A stretch of DNA of 32,889 nt from positions 1-32,889 of the forward strand of contig PXDL01000065.1 in assembly GCA_003566395.1 (NCBI GenBank). Reading direction: 5' to 3'. Shown piece by piece: positions 17,347 through 24,674 of this stretch (within the stretch, counting starts at the first letter, position 1; each line of letters opens with the position of its first letter). Source of the DNA: Balneolia bacterium (lineage in GTDB: Bacteria > Bacteroidota > Rhodothermia > Balneolales > Cyclonatronaceae). The notes beneath the pieces were generated by a model that saw only the letters and a list, made by a program, of their open reading frames with translations, ran no database searches and had not been told where the DNA came from. Both the position numbers and the translations under genes were made by a program.

Positions 17347-18060
17347 TTACTGGCTCAGTTGATTAACAAAAGTATCCGGTAGCTTTTTAGAGCAGATGCG
17401 CATCAGACCGGAAGGCAGGTCTGCTTTGCGGGTCTTCAGGTAGCGAAAAACAGCCTTGGGCCATTTCTTTGATGTTTCTTTTACGAGCCATGCCGCCGCT
17501 TTGCGAACCAGTTCTTCATCATCATAAAGCAGTTGATCGGAAAGGGAGAACACGGTCAGTAGCCGGTTTTTCTCTTTGGCGGGCTTTATCATACTTACAG
17601 CTGACGCGCGTCTGACCCACATATTATCCGATTTCATCCATTTGATGCAGTAACCGGTGGCGGAAGGATAGCAGCAGAAAAACTGACCCGTTAGAGAGCT
17701 GCAAAAATCGTCGCAGTCCGGCCAGTCGTTAATGTAGGTGAAAAGCCAGTCTTCAAAAGTTGCAATCACCCCGGGTGTCCAGGTTTTCCGATGCTTCTTC
17801 ATCCATTGAAAACAGAGAATTTTGAATTCATACTGATGCTTTTCAAGTAGGTAATAGCATATCTCGAGTTGCTCTTCAGGGGTGAGTTCATCAAATGCGG
17901 GCTGCCAGGTTTTGGCTGTTTCGCGTATATCCGGGGTTTTGACGCCCCAATACTCGGATACATCCACGTTGAAATGTCCGGCTACGGATTCGCGATGCGC
18001 ATTGTCGGCTTTATCACGCAGCTCATCTACACAATCCGTCACCCAATGTAAGTAAGCCAT
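17347..18060 (-). CDS. AlkD-family DNA alkylation repair protein (DNA glycosylase)
   Basis: Members of this HEAT-repeat family remove positively charged alkylated bases such as N3-methyladenine and N7-methylguanine. The 237-residue protein is helical throughout. It shows the family blocks YWGVKTPDIRE near residue 37, EFKILCFQWMKKHR near 96, INDWPDCDDFCSSLTG near 129 (the Trp/Asp region of the active site) and WVRRASAVSMI near 168. Length and block order match AlkD-like proteins. It appears monocistronic, with 359 bases of upstream gap. Specificity cannot be judged from sequence. Confidence 0.85.
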   Translation of the reverse strand: MAYLHWVTDCVDELRDKADNAHRESVAGHFNVDVSEYWGVKTPDIRETAKTWQPAFDELTPEEQLEICYYLLEKHQYEFKILCFQWMKKHRKTWTPGVIATFEDWLFTYINDWPDCDDFCSSLTGQFFCCYPSATGYCIKWMKSDNMWVRRASAVSMIKPAKEKNRLLTVFSLSDQLLYDDEELVRKAAAWLVKETSKKWPKAVFRYLKTRKADLPSGLMRICSKKLPDTFVNQLSQ

Positions 18061-18223
18061 GAGGAAGAAATATTTTTTGGATGATAACTATTGATTGAAT
18101 ACTGAATTTCCGGTCGGCTTTCACCTTAAATGTACCCTTATCGAATCAAATAATACCTGGTACGTCCGGTAGTATGTATAAAGATTTCGTTAAAACCGTT
18201 CTCTTGGTCGGTGTCTGCTCAGC

Positions 18224-18316
18224 ATGAAAAAAAACGACCTGTCGGGTGTATCGGAACCTGTATGTAACACATCTTTCCCCAACAATATAGGGGAGGTAAA
18301 CTTAATTAAACAATAG
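18224..18316 (+). CDS. Possible 30-residue peptide, unrecognised
   Basis: ATG to TAG encodes MKKNDLSGVSEPVC followed by NTSFPNNIGEVNLIKQ. It sits alone in a gap and is followed 21 bases later by a perfect 13-bp hairpin. No clear ribosome-binding site precedes it. An ORF this short can occur by chance, so the call is weak. Confidence 0.15.
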   Translation: MKKNDLSGVSEPVCNTSFPNNIGEVNLIKQ

Positions 18317-18337
18317 CCAAGTCATTGTGCTGCAATT

Positions 18338-18372
18338 TATGAAGGGTGATAGGATATGCATCACCCTTCATA
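18338..18372. repeat. Perfect 13-bp inverted repeat downstream of gcdH
   Basis: TATGAAGGGTGAT (18338-18350) pairs exactly with ATCACCCTTCATA (18360-18372) across a nine-base loop. It lies 48 bases past the gcdH stop. Neither strand has a T run after the stem, so it is not a classical terminator; it may stabilise or end the gcdH transcript or be a protein-binding site. Confidence 0.85.
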
Positions 18373-18419
18373 GAAAATCCGGCTTGTGTAAAACCGCCCT
18401 AAAGGAGAAGACGGTCGGT

Positions 18420-19688
18420 CTATTTGTTCTCGCCTGCCATCTCTTTTTTCGGCGGGGCCGAACCGTTGGAAGCAGGCGGCATGTCGTTTCCACGCGGGGT
18501 GAATGACTGTATGCCGGTAATTTCGCGCCCGAGAATCAGTCCGTGGATGTCATAGGTTCCTTCGTAGGTGTTCACCGACTCTAAATTGACCATATGATGA
18601 ATAACGCGGTACTCACCGGTAATTCCGTTGCCGCCGAGCATATCGCGGGCGATTCTGGCAATATCGAGGGCTTTGCCGCAATTATTTCGCTTGGCAAGAG
18701 AAGTCATCGACGGATGGTCTTTGCCGTTGTCTTTCAGGTTGCCGAGCCGCCACGCCAGAAGCTGCATCTGTGTGATGTCGGTGAGCATATTGGCCAGTTT
18801 AGTCTGCACAAGCTGATTGGCTCCGAGCGGATAGCCGAACTGTTTGCGCTCCATCACATACCGGCGCGCTCTGTGGTAGCAGTTCTCGGCAGCTCCGAGC
18901 GCTCCCCATACAATGCCGTAGCGTGCGCTGTTCAGGCAGGTGAACGGACCTTTGAGGCCGCGTACTTCAGGAAAGGCGTTTTCATCAGGTACAAACACAT
19001 CTTCAAAAATAAGCTCTCCCGTATGCGATGCCCGCAACGACATTTTGTTATGTGTTACCGGAGCAGAGAAGCCGTCGTAGTCTTTTTCGACGATAAAGCC
19101 CATGATTTTTCCGTTATCGGCTCCGGCGTTTTTGGCTTTTGCCCAAACGATGGCTATATCGGCGATGGGAGAATTTGTAATCCACATTTTAGCACCGTTA
19201 AGCACCCATCCGCCGTTCGTTTTGGTGGCCGTTGTTACCATCGATGCAGGGTCGGAACCGTGATCGGGCTCGGTTAGTCCGAAGCAGCCGATCAGCCCGG
19301 CCGATGCAAGTTTCGGCAGGTACTTCTTTTTTTGTTCCTCGGTTCCGAATACATGGATGGGATGCATCACCAAAGAAGACTGAACCGACAAAAATGAGCG
19401 ATAGGCGGAATCGACGCGTTCAATTTCGCGGGCGATGAGTCCGTAGGCGGTATAGCTGGCACCGATGCCGCCGTAGTTTTCGGGAATCACGGCGCCAAGC
19501 AGGTTCAGTTCGGCCATTTCGCCCGGAATGGCATCATCAAAAATTTCTTCCTGATTGCCCTTGCAGGCACGCGGCTCGAGTTTGGACTGAGCGTAATCGC
19601 GGGCGGTTTCCATAATCATGCGGTCATCTTCGCCCAGCATGTCTTCAAAAGAGAGGGCGTCGTCGGTATTAAAAGTATTTTTTGCCAT
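18420..19688 (-). CDS. gcdH: Glutaryl-CoA dehydrogenase (acyl-CoA dehydrogenase family)
   Basis: FAD enzyme that oxidatively decarboxylates glutaryl-CoA to crotonyl-CoA in lysine/tryptophan breakdown, passing electrons to ETF. The 422-residue protein has features specific for this branch: AYGLIAREIERVDS and SVQSSLVMHPI (about 101-111), GCFGLTEPDHGSDP, ITNSPIADIAIVWAK, SLRASHTGELIFE, KRNNCGKALDIAR and YEGTYDIHGLILGR, where Glu at about 376 is the catalytic base. The family match is strong along the whole length. An added 26-residue tail rich in Pro, Asn, Lys and Gly follows the conserved end IQSF. It lies 2.2 kb upstream of etfB on the same strand, consistent with use of that ETF. Confidence 0.92.
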   Translation of the reverse strand: MAKNTFNTDDALSFEDMLGEDDRMIMETARDYAQSKLEPRACKGNQEEIFDDAIPGEMAELNLLGAVIPENYGGIGASYTAYGLIAREIERVDSAYRSFLSVQSSLVMHPIHVFGTEEQKKKYLPKLASAGLIGCFGLTEPDHGSDPASMVTTATKTNGGWVLNGAKMWITNSPIADIAIVWAKAKNAGADNGKIMGFIVEKDYDGFSAPVTHNKMSLRASHTGELIFEDVFVPDENAFPEVRGLKGPFTCLNSARYGIVWGALGAAENCYHRARRYVMERKQFGYPLGANQLVQTKLANMLTDITQMQLLAWRLGNLKDNGKDHPSMTSLAKRNNCGKALDIARIARDMLGGNGITGEYRVIHHMVNLESVNTYEGTYDIHGLILGREITGIQSFTPRGNDMPPASNGSAPPKKEMAGENK

Positions 19689-19833
19689 AATGAGAAGAGG
19701 TTGGAGGAAATATTAGCGGGAATCTGCGGCACGCTTCTTCTGCGTCAATAATTTAAAGTGCCGTACAGAATGTATAAGGTGATGATAGAGCCAAATTACT
19801 AAAAAGGGAATCAAGTCAACAGCCTGATAAAAC

Positions 19834-19865
19834 AAAGGCCGGGTCTGTTGAACGAACCGGCCTTT
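19834..19865 (-). terminator. Rho-independent terminator after the acyl-CoA dehydrogenase
   Basis: AAAGGCCGG (19834-19842) pairs with CCGGCCTTT (19857-19865). Read on the - strand the stem lies 18 bases after the stop of the gene ending at 19884 and is followed by GTTTTATC. It separates this gene from gcdH. Confidence 0.85.
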
Positions 19866-19883
19866 TGCCCATGTGATATGTTT

Positions 19884-21053
19884 TTATTTCATGAAATGCC
19901 GGGCAAGAACCATGCGCTGTACTTCACTGGTTCCTTCGCCGATTTCAAGCAGTTTGGCATCGCGTAAAAACCGCTCAACGTGGTATTCCTTGGTATAGCC
20001 GTAGCCGCCGTGTATCTGAATGGCATCGAGGCAGGCTTTGGTACACATCTCGGAAGCGAAAAGCTTGGCGATGGAGGCTTCTCTGGTATAAGGCCGTCCC
20101 TGATCTTTAAGCCAGGCCGCACGCTGTACCAAAAGCCGGGCCGATTCTATGTGAACCCCCATATCCACGATTTTCCACTGTATGGCCTGGTTTTGGCCGA
20201 TGGGCCGACCGAACTGGGAGCGTTCCATCGCATATTTCTTCGATTCCTCAAAGGCTCCGCGGGCAATTCCCACGCCAATGGAACCGATGCCGATGCGTCC
20301 GCCGTCCAGAATTTTCATGGTATCGATGAAGCCTGAGCCGATTTCCCCGAGCAGATTATCTTCCGGCACTTCCACGTCTTCCATATAGATTTCAGTAGTG
20401 TCGGAGGAATTCATGCCCAGTTTTTTCAGTTTAGGCCCGTGGCTGAATCCTTTCATGTTTTTTTCAAGAATGAAGGCCGAAACACCTTTGGACCCTTTTG
20501 TGCGGTCGGTGACGGCCAGTACAACATATATACTGCCGACCGATCCCTGCGTAATGAAAATCTTGGATCCGTTCAGAATCCATTTGTTGCCGTCTTTAAC
20601 GGCGGTTGTTTTCATGTTGGAAGCGTCGCTGCCTGAACCGGGTTCGGTCAATGCCCATGCGCCAAGTGCCTGGCCGGTAGTTAGCTGCGAGAGGTATTTC
20701 AATTTCTGTTCCTCGGTTCCGGCCTGCGCAATATGGGCGGAGCAGAGGGAAGTGTGTGAAGCAACGGTGAGCGCAAGGGAAGCATCCCAGCGGGCAATCT
20801 CTTCCAGAACGATGGTGAAGCTTACCGCATCGAACCCGGCGCCGCCGTATTTTTCGTCGTGATAGATGCCGAGCATGTTCATTTCGGCGAGTTCGTTTAC
20901 AATATCATGCGGGAATTCACAGGATTCGTCGCGCTCCATAACGGTAGGGGCCACGCGCTGTTCTACAAAATCCCGAATACTTTCCTGAATCAGTTTCTGG
21001 TCTTCCGACAAGTCGAATCCCAGCGCACTGGGAGCTAAGGTGTCAATGCTCAT
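19884..21053 (-). CDS. Acyl-CoA dehydrogenase, short-chain/branched-chain type
   Basis: FAD enzyme introducing a trans-2,3 double bond into an acyl-CoA and reducing ETF. The 389-residue protein starts MSIDTLAPSALGFDLSEDQK and has the family blocks WALTEPGSGSDASNM, ITQGSVGSIYVVLAV, YAMERSQFGRPIGQNQAIQ and the C-terminal IHGGYGYTKEYHVER, then EGTSEVQR with the catalytic glutamate at about residue 373. This resembles butyryl-CoA or related short/branched-chain dehydrogenases; exact substrate is uncertain. The frame is open to 21203, but the ATG at 21053 gives the usual family N-terminus, and a promoter box at 21105-21112 lies within the longer version, so the short start is preferred. Confidence 0.93.
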   Translation of the reverse strand: MSIDTLAPSALGFDLSEDQKLIQESIRDFVEQRVAPTVMERDESCEFPHDIVNELAEMNMLGIYHDEKYGGAGFDAVSFTIVLEEIARWDASLALTVASHTSLCSAHIAQAGTEEQKLKYLSQLTTGQALGAWALTEPGSGSDASNMKTTAVKDGNKWILNGSKIFITQGSVGSIYVVLAVTDRTKGSKGVSAFILEKNMKGFSHGPKLKKLGMNSSDTTEIYMEDVEVPEDNLLGEIGSGFIDTMKILDGGRIGIGSIGVGIARGAFEESKKYAMERSQFGRPIGQNQAIQWKIVDMGVHIESARLLVQRAAWLKDQGRPYTREASIAKLFASEMCTKACLDAIQIHGGYGYTKEYHVERFLRDAKLLEIGEGTSEVQRMVLARHFMK

Positions 21054-21104
21054 AATGGGGGGTAAAAATAATTGATTGATTGTGTTTGGAATCGCTTTTC
21101 CAAG

Positions 21105-21112
21105 CAAATATA
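21105..21112 (-). promoter_or_regulatory. Putative -7 promoter box for the acyl-CoA dehydrogenase
   Basis: TATATTTG on the - strand, 51 bases before the chosen ATG at 21053, matches TAnnTTTG. A clear -33 element is not apparent. Confidence 0.45.
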
Positions 21113-21268
21113 CGCACTTAGAGGCTGATTTTCTAAGCTGCTTACAACGATTAATAAGCCCGGAAACGCAGACGGGGGCCGGCGTTCGTATAAATGCAGC
21201 CATTCATATATATTAACCCGGATAAACCGCGTTCCCGAATAACCTTACATATTTACAACAGTATAACC

Positions 21269-21709
21269 ATGGCCAGAGTTTACATAGAGATGAACGATTC
21301 AAACCCGACACGAAGATTTACAAACGGGTTGATTGCACTGCTTACAGGCGTGTTGACGCTCATTATGCCTGAGATGCTGACCATCATTATTGCCGCGTAT
21401 CTGATTTCTAACGGGATTGTCTATTTTGTGTTCGGCTCAGCCCAGTTTATCGGAGCTGTTTCCATACTGACCGGTATCGTGGTGTATAGCTTTCCACACC
21501 TGATTCCCTACGCCTTCGCTTTTTTCCTGCTCTTCTTTTCCTTCGGGGCCATACTCTCCGGCGGCATCACCCTGATCGGCGTGGTTGCGTTCGTGTTCGG
21601 GATTATCATCATAGGTACGCCGGAGTTTGTAAACTATATGATCGCGGCCTTTCTGTTAATTTACGGCGTACTATCCATCATGAAATGGTATCAGCTTAAA
21701 ACAGAATGA
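21269..21709 (+). CDS. Small integral membrane protein, DUF308/DUF3096-like
   Basis: A 146-residue protein that is nearly all membrane after a polar start. It contains about five hydrophobic segments and two similar units: GLIALLTGVLTLIMPEML near the N-terminus and VVAFVFGIIIIGTPEFVN followed by YMIAAFLLIYGVLSI near the C-terminus. Each has a helix, a proline-containing turn and a second helix, a pattern known from DUF308 and DUF3096 proteins. No function is established for such proteins. The frame is open from 21194; I used ATG 21269, but ATG 21290 is equally possible. It is divergent from the acyl-CoA dehydrogenase. Confidence 0.7.
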   Translation: MARVYIEMNDSNPTRRFTNGLIALLTGVLTLIMPEMLTIIIAAYLISNGIVYFVFGSAQFIGAVSILTGIVVYSFPHLIPYAFAFFLLFFSFGAILSGGITLIGVVAFVFGIIIIGTPEFVNYMIAAFLLIYGVLSIMKWYQLKTE

Positions 21710-21858
21710 CATCAGGACGTCCCGCTCCAGACTTGAGACGGTAAGTATTGTATTGTAAATGATTTATTTTAAAAAAAACATTAAGTTGTTACCGTCAATG
21801 TGAGGAACCCCAATATACACTCGTTTGCAAGCTATCAACCCGATTAACTGAGAAAGTC

Positions 21859-22299
21859 ATGAAAACATCTAAACTATTAGCAAAGAGCTCGTTGGCCGAT
21901 ATTGATCACATCATCAGGCCTGCCACAGCAGGATTGATTTATTTTGGCCTTTCAATTGCATTAAGTCTCTTAATATCCGGCGGCGGATCAATTACAGCTA
22001 TGCCGACGATATTGACTATCCCGCTCTTTTTTGCTGTTTTTTTTGTTTTAATTCGGGATAAGCTGAAAAATGACGAGTTGAGCAAGCGCGACTATTTCAT
22101 TGATAGCGAGAAAAATATTCGATACATGTTGCTCACCTATCTGGTTTTGTACACATTCCAGACTTTCTTGACTGAGGCGTTTATATCATTGTCTTTTTAT
22201 GTGTCACTGATAGTTTTGGTGGTGTATTTCTATCTTGGAGGACTTGTATTTAGTTTTGTGCTGTATTGGGTAAAACACAATATCCTTTCTGAAGAATAG
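21859..22299 (+). CDS. Hypothetical four-helix membrane protein
   Basis: The 146-residue product has four hydrophobic segments, at roughly residues 25-42, 48-64, 93-112 and 114-136. A charged loop (RDKLKNDELSKRDYFIDSEK) separates the second and third. I do not recognise the family. It is more AT-rich than its neighbours, especially in the wobble positions of the first helix pair, which could mean transfer or weak selection. It follows the DUF308-like gene after 149 bases on the same strand, and a repeat copy lies 61 bases downstream. Confidence 0.65.
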   Translation: MKTSKLLAKSSLADIDHIIRPATAGLIYFGLSIALSLLISGGGSITAMPTILTIPLFFAVFFVLIRDKLKNDELSKRDYFIDSEKNIRYMLLTYLVLYTFQTFLTEAFISLSFYVSLIVLVVYFYLGGLVFSFVLYWVKHNILSEE

Positions 22300-22360
22300 A
22301 GAAACAGCTTGATTGATGCTGTTCATCCAAAAACGACAATTTGCACTTAAAACTATATGG

Positions 22361-22502
22361 CCTACCTGCGGCACGCCTGATGTGCCGACGCGTTTGTTTC
22401 TATCCGTATTCAGTCCCTGACGGGACAATAAGAACAGTCATTTTGCCGGTTTTTTTATAGTAAAGTATCTCCGCCCCGGCAGGTACGAAATATGGGCAGA
22501 GT
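22361..22502 (+). repeat. Degenerate interspersed repeat, copy B
   Basis: Begins CCTACCTGCGGCACGC, carries TTTCTATCCGTATTCAG and ends AAATATGGGCAGAGT, matching copy A at 17167-17329 block for block. Two perfect small hairpins are visible here: CGGCAC/GTGCCG (stem 6, loop 7) and GTCCC/GGGAC (stem 5, loop 4). The right end lies 72 bases from the 3' end of a - strand gene, as copy A does with alkD. Confidence 0.7.
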
Positions 22503-22574
22503 CAGAATCGAACTCAGGTTGTCAAACAAAATTTATTCTTTAACAAGGCAGACGAACGGTTTTTACGAAGCCAT

Positions 22575-23900
22575 CTATTCAAACAAAGGACTCAAAGCCC
22601 GGGTAGTCGGGATGAATACAAAGGCGTCATACCGGGCGGGTAAATCGGTATCTACATAGTTTTGGCGAGATTCGCTCTCTGGATTATATACGACGCCTAT
22701 GGCACGGTGTGGAATGCGTTCGGGGAAAAGCTGCCGGGTCTGTTCGTCCTGTAAATTAAACCAGAAAGGGGAAGTGTTCGCTTCATAAAGCTGTGCTTCC
22801 AGGCTGCCTTCCATAGCCGGCGGCATATCCACAAGCTGCATACGTCCTTCCCACTCAAACCCGACTTTCACACTTCCCTCATAGGTGCCGAAACCGAGGG
22901 CGAAAACGTTCTCCTGTCCGTAAGCGGTCCGGGTAAGCTGCCCGATGTTGTGCATGCCTGCGTTGGCCATGTCGGTGGCGCGGGCGTCGCCGATGTGCGT
23001 GTTGTGGGCCCATGCAATTCCGCGGGCGTTTCCACCATAAAAATCGAGTAGATGGGTGAGCGTATTCTTGAAGTTTGATGCCCGCTCGTTCCAGGAAAAC
23101 GGTCCCTGCTGCATCATGCCCCGCAAATGAAGATCGGCCTGACGCACAACCCGAAGATGCTGGGCCAGGTTGAACCATTCCAGTTCGGAGTAGGAATCAG
23201 GGCGTTCGAGCTGACCCACGGCATCAATTGCCTCGTTGATGTCGCGGCCGCAGTGTTCGTTGGTGCGGGCCACGTGCTCCAGATAAGCGCGCTGGTTCCC
23301 CCCGAACCGATTCATACAATGGGCGGCGATTCGCACGGCGTTGCGGGCTTCCCCGCTCAGATTGTCCGATTCCTCGCGCAAAAAATGAACGGAATCCATA
23401 AACCCGTACACATCCATGCCGTAAAAACCGGCTTTTGCGGATTCGTCCCCGAGTGCATCATTCCACTCTCTCAGCCAGACTACAAGTTCAAGCACTTCTT
23501 CATTATTCCACATCCACTCGGGCCAGCGGGTAAAATGGGTCAGCGCTTCTTCGGCTGAATCCGGGGCGCCTTCAAGATTCTTGACGAATTTATTGACCTC
23601 CCAGGCGGCATCCCAGTCGCCCTCGACAACAATGAAGTTGAAGCCGTGTTCGCGAATCAGCTCTTTACTTATTTCCGCCCGAACCTGGTAGTATTCGGAA
23701 GTCCCGTGCGTGGACTCCCCCAGAAGTACGGCCCGTTTTTGTGAAGCCAGAGCGGCAATATCCGCAATACTCGCGTCATCAAAAGGGATGAAGGCTTCAG
23801 TTTCTGTAAGGTTTTGCTGTGATGCATGGCCGAGGTTTACAAGCCCGGTTGCGGAAATCGAAATCAGAAGGAGCAGCGCAGCAGTACGGAATAATCGCAT
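22575..23900 (-). CDS. Exported erythromycin-esterase-family protein
   Basis: Hydrolase of the EreA/EreB-like fold. The 441-residue product begins with a signal peptide, MRLFRTAALLLLISISATG, ending near HAS. The catalytic-type motifs are present: LLGESTHGTSEYY (Glu and His), VVEGDWDAAWEVNK, and IAWAHNTHIGDARATDM. Many family members do not attack macrolides, and this one is exported, so resistance should not be assumed; the natural substrate is unknown. The frame is open to 23984, but that extension runs through the terminator of the next gene, so ATG 23900 is chosen. No partner genes are apparent. Confidence 0.85.
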   Translation of the reverse strand: MRLFRTAALLLLISISATGLVNLGHASQQNLTETEAFIPFDDASIADIAALASQKRAVLLGESTHGTSEYYQVRAEISKELIREHGFNFIVVEGDWDAAWEVNKFVKNLEGAPDSAEEALTHFTRWPEWMWNNEEVLELVVWLREWNDALGDESAKAGFYGMDVYGFMDSVHFLREESDNLSGEARNAVRIAAHCMNRFGGNQRAYLEHVARTNEHCGRDINEAIDAVGQLERPDSYSELEWFNLAQHLRVVRQADLHLRGMMQQGPFSWNERASNFKNTLTHLLDFYGGNARGIAWAHNTHIGDARATDMANAGMHNIGQLTRTAYGQENVFALGFGTYEGSVKVGFEWEGRMQLVDMPPAMEGSLEAQLYEANTSPFWFNLQDEQTRQLFPERIPHRAIGVVYNPESESRQNYVDTDLPARYDAFVFIPTTRALSPLFE

Positions 23901-23964
23901 GGTAAAAGAATTAAAGAAAAGTAGTGATTGGAAAAAGATCACAAAGAAAACCCAAAATAAAAAA

Positions 23965-23994
23965 AAGCCTCTGAAATGCTGCATTCAGAGGCTT
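23965..23994 (-). terminator. Rho-independent terminator of the redoxin gene
   Basis: AAGCCTCTGAA (23965-23975) pairs perfectly with TTCAGAGGCTT (23984-23994) around an eight-base loop. On the - strand it is followed by a run of T (TTTTTTATTTTG), 23 bases after the stop at 24017. Confidence 0.93.
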
Positions 23995-24016
23995 CGAAAA
24001 CGAAATCAGGCGGGAA

Positions 24017-24640
24017 TCAGTACTTCACGCTGCATCCGTACGGTCTGGTTGTCGGGGTTGCGACTTCACGCCCGTTCATGGCCGCTTCGAGTGCCGAGAC
24101 AACATAGTTTTCGGCATCTTCAATTGTTGCGGGATTGGCGCTGGAGTTGCTGTCGATGGCACCGTCGTAAATCAATACGCCATCCGGATTGATGACAAAC
24201 ATGTGCGGGGTGGTGCGGGCATTGTACATACGGCCTACATCTCCGGGTTCATCAATCAGAACGGCTGCGGCCTTAACGTCTTTATCTTCAAAGGTGGCGT
24301 TGATCTGGTCCGGCGTCATGTGGCCCTGCTGACCTTCCCTGGAAGAAATGATGGAAAGCCAAACCACATCCTGCTCACCATAATGACGCTGTAGGCGCTG
24401 CATCTCGCCCACGCTGTAGAATTTTCGTACGAAGGGGCAATCGTGGTTAAGCCATTCCAGAACAACGAATTGACCCTGAAAATCACTAAGCGTGTGCTCC
24501 TGACCGTTTGAATCTACAAGGGTGAAATCAGGTGCCGGCTCGCCGACCTGGGCCTGATTGTTTTCGCCGGTTGCGGCGTGTAAAGCGTGACCTGTAAACA
24601 GCATCACTGCCAATAAAAAAATGCTTATCGAGTATTTCAT
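24017..24640 (-). CDS. Exported redoxin / thioredoxin-like protein
   Basis: Thioredoxin-fold protein of the AhpC/TSA-redoxin type. The 207-residue product has a signal peptide (MKYSISIFLLAVMLFTG, cleavage near HAA), then the redoxin start VGEPAPDFTLVDSNGQEHTL and the active region WLNHDCPFVRKFY with Cys at about 68. It lacks the CxxC of thioredoxins; a second cysteine occurs only in the C-terminal PYGCSVKY at about 203, a tail seen in other proteins of this redoxin branch. The single N-terminal cysteine plus tail cysteine suggests a peroxiredoxin-like or disulfide-relay role in the periplasm. It follows the DsbD-like gene after 34 bases, so the two are likely co-transcribed. Confidence 0.88.
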   Translation of the reverse strand: MKYSISIFLLAVMLFTGHALHAATGENNQAQVGEPAPDFTLVDSNGQEHTLSDFQGQFVVLEWLNHDCPFVRKFYSVGEMQRLQRHYGEQDVVWLSIISSREGQQGHMTPDQINATFEDKDVKAAAVLIDEPGDVGRMYNARTTPHMFVINPDGVLIYDGAIDSNSSANPATIEDAENYVVSALEAAMNGREVATPTTRPYGCSVKY

Positions 24641-24674
24641 AATGAAGTAAATAAGGTTGAAGATAAAGATGAAA

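Larger units (their letters stand above)
18061..18419. other. 359-bp gap between alkD and gcdH
   Basis: Holds the 5' flank of alkD, a possible 30-codon ORF on the + strand (18224-18316), a small CCCC/GGGG symmetric element near 18276-18295, and a perfect 13-bp inverted repeat at 18338-18372. No known RNA family is recognised. Confidence 0.5.

Noticed and set aside
21054..21203. N-terminal extension of the acyl-CoA dehydrogenase
   Set aside because: It does not resemble the family N-terminus and would contain the putative promoter box.
22500..22530. tRNA T-arm-like sequence (GTTCGATTC on the - strand) next to repeat copy B
   Set aside because: The flanking stem does not pair well, and no anticodon or acceptor stem can be drawn, so neither a tRNA nor an attachment site is supported.
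22575..23900. Macrolide resistance gene
   Set aside because: The family name alone does not show resistance; the protein is exported and there is no mobile or resistance context.
23901..23984. N-terminal extension of the esterase-family gene
   Set aside because: It would read through the strong terminator of the redoxin gene and precede a good signal peptide that starts at 23900.
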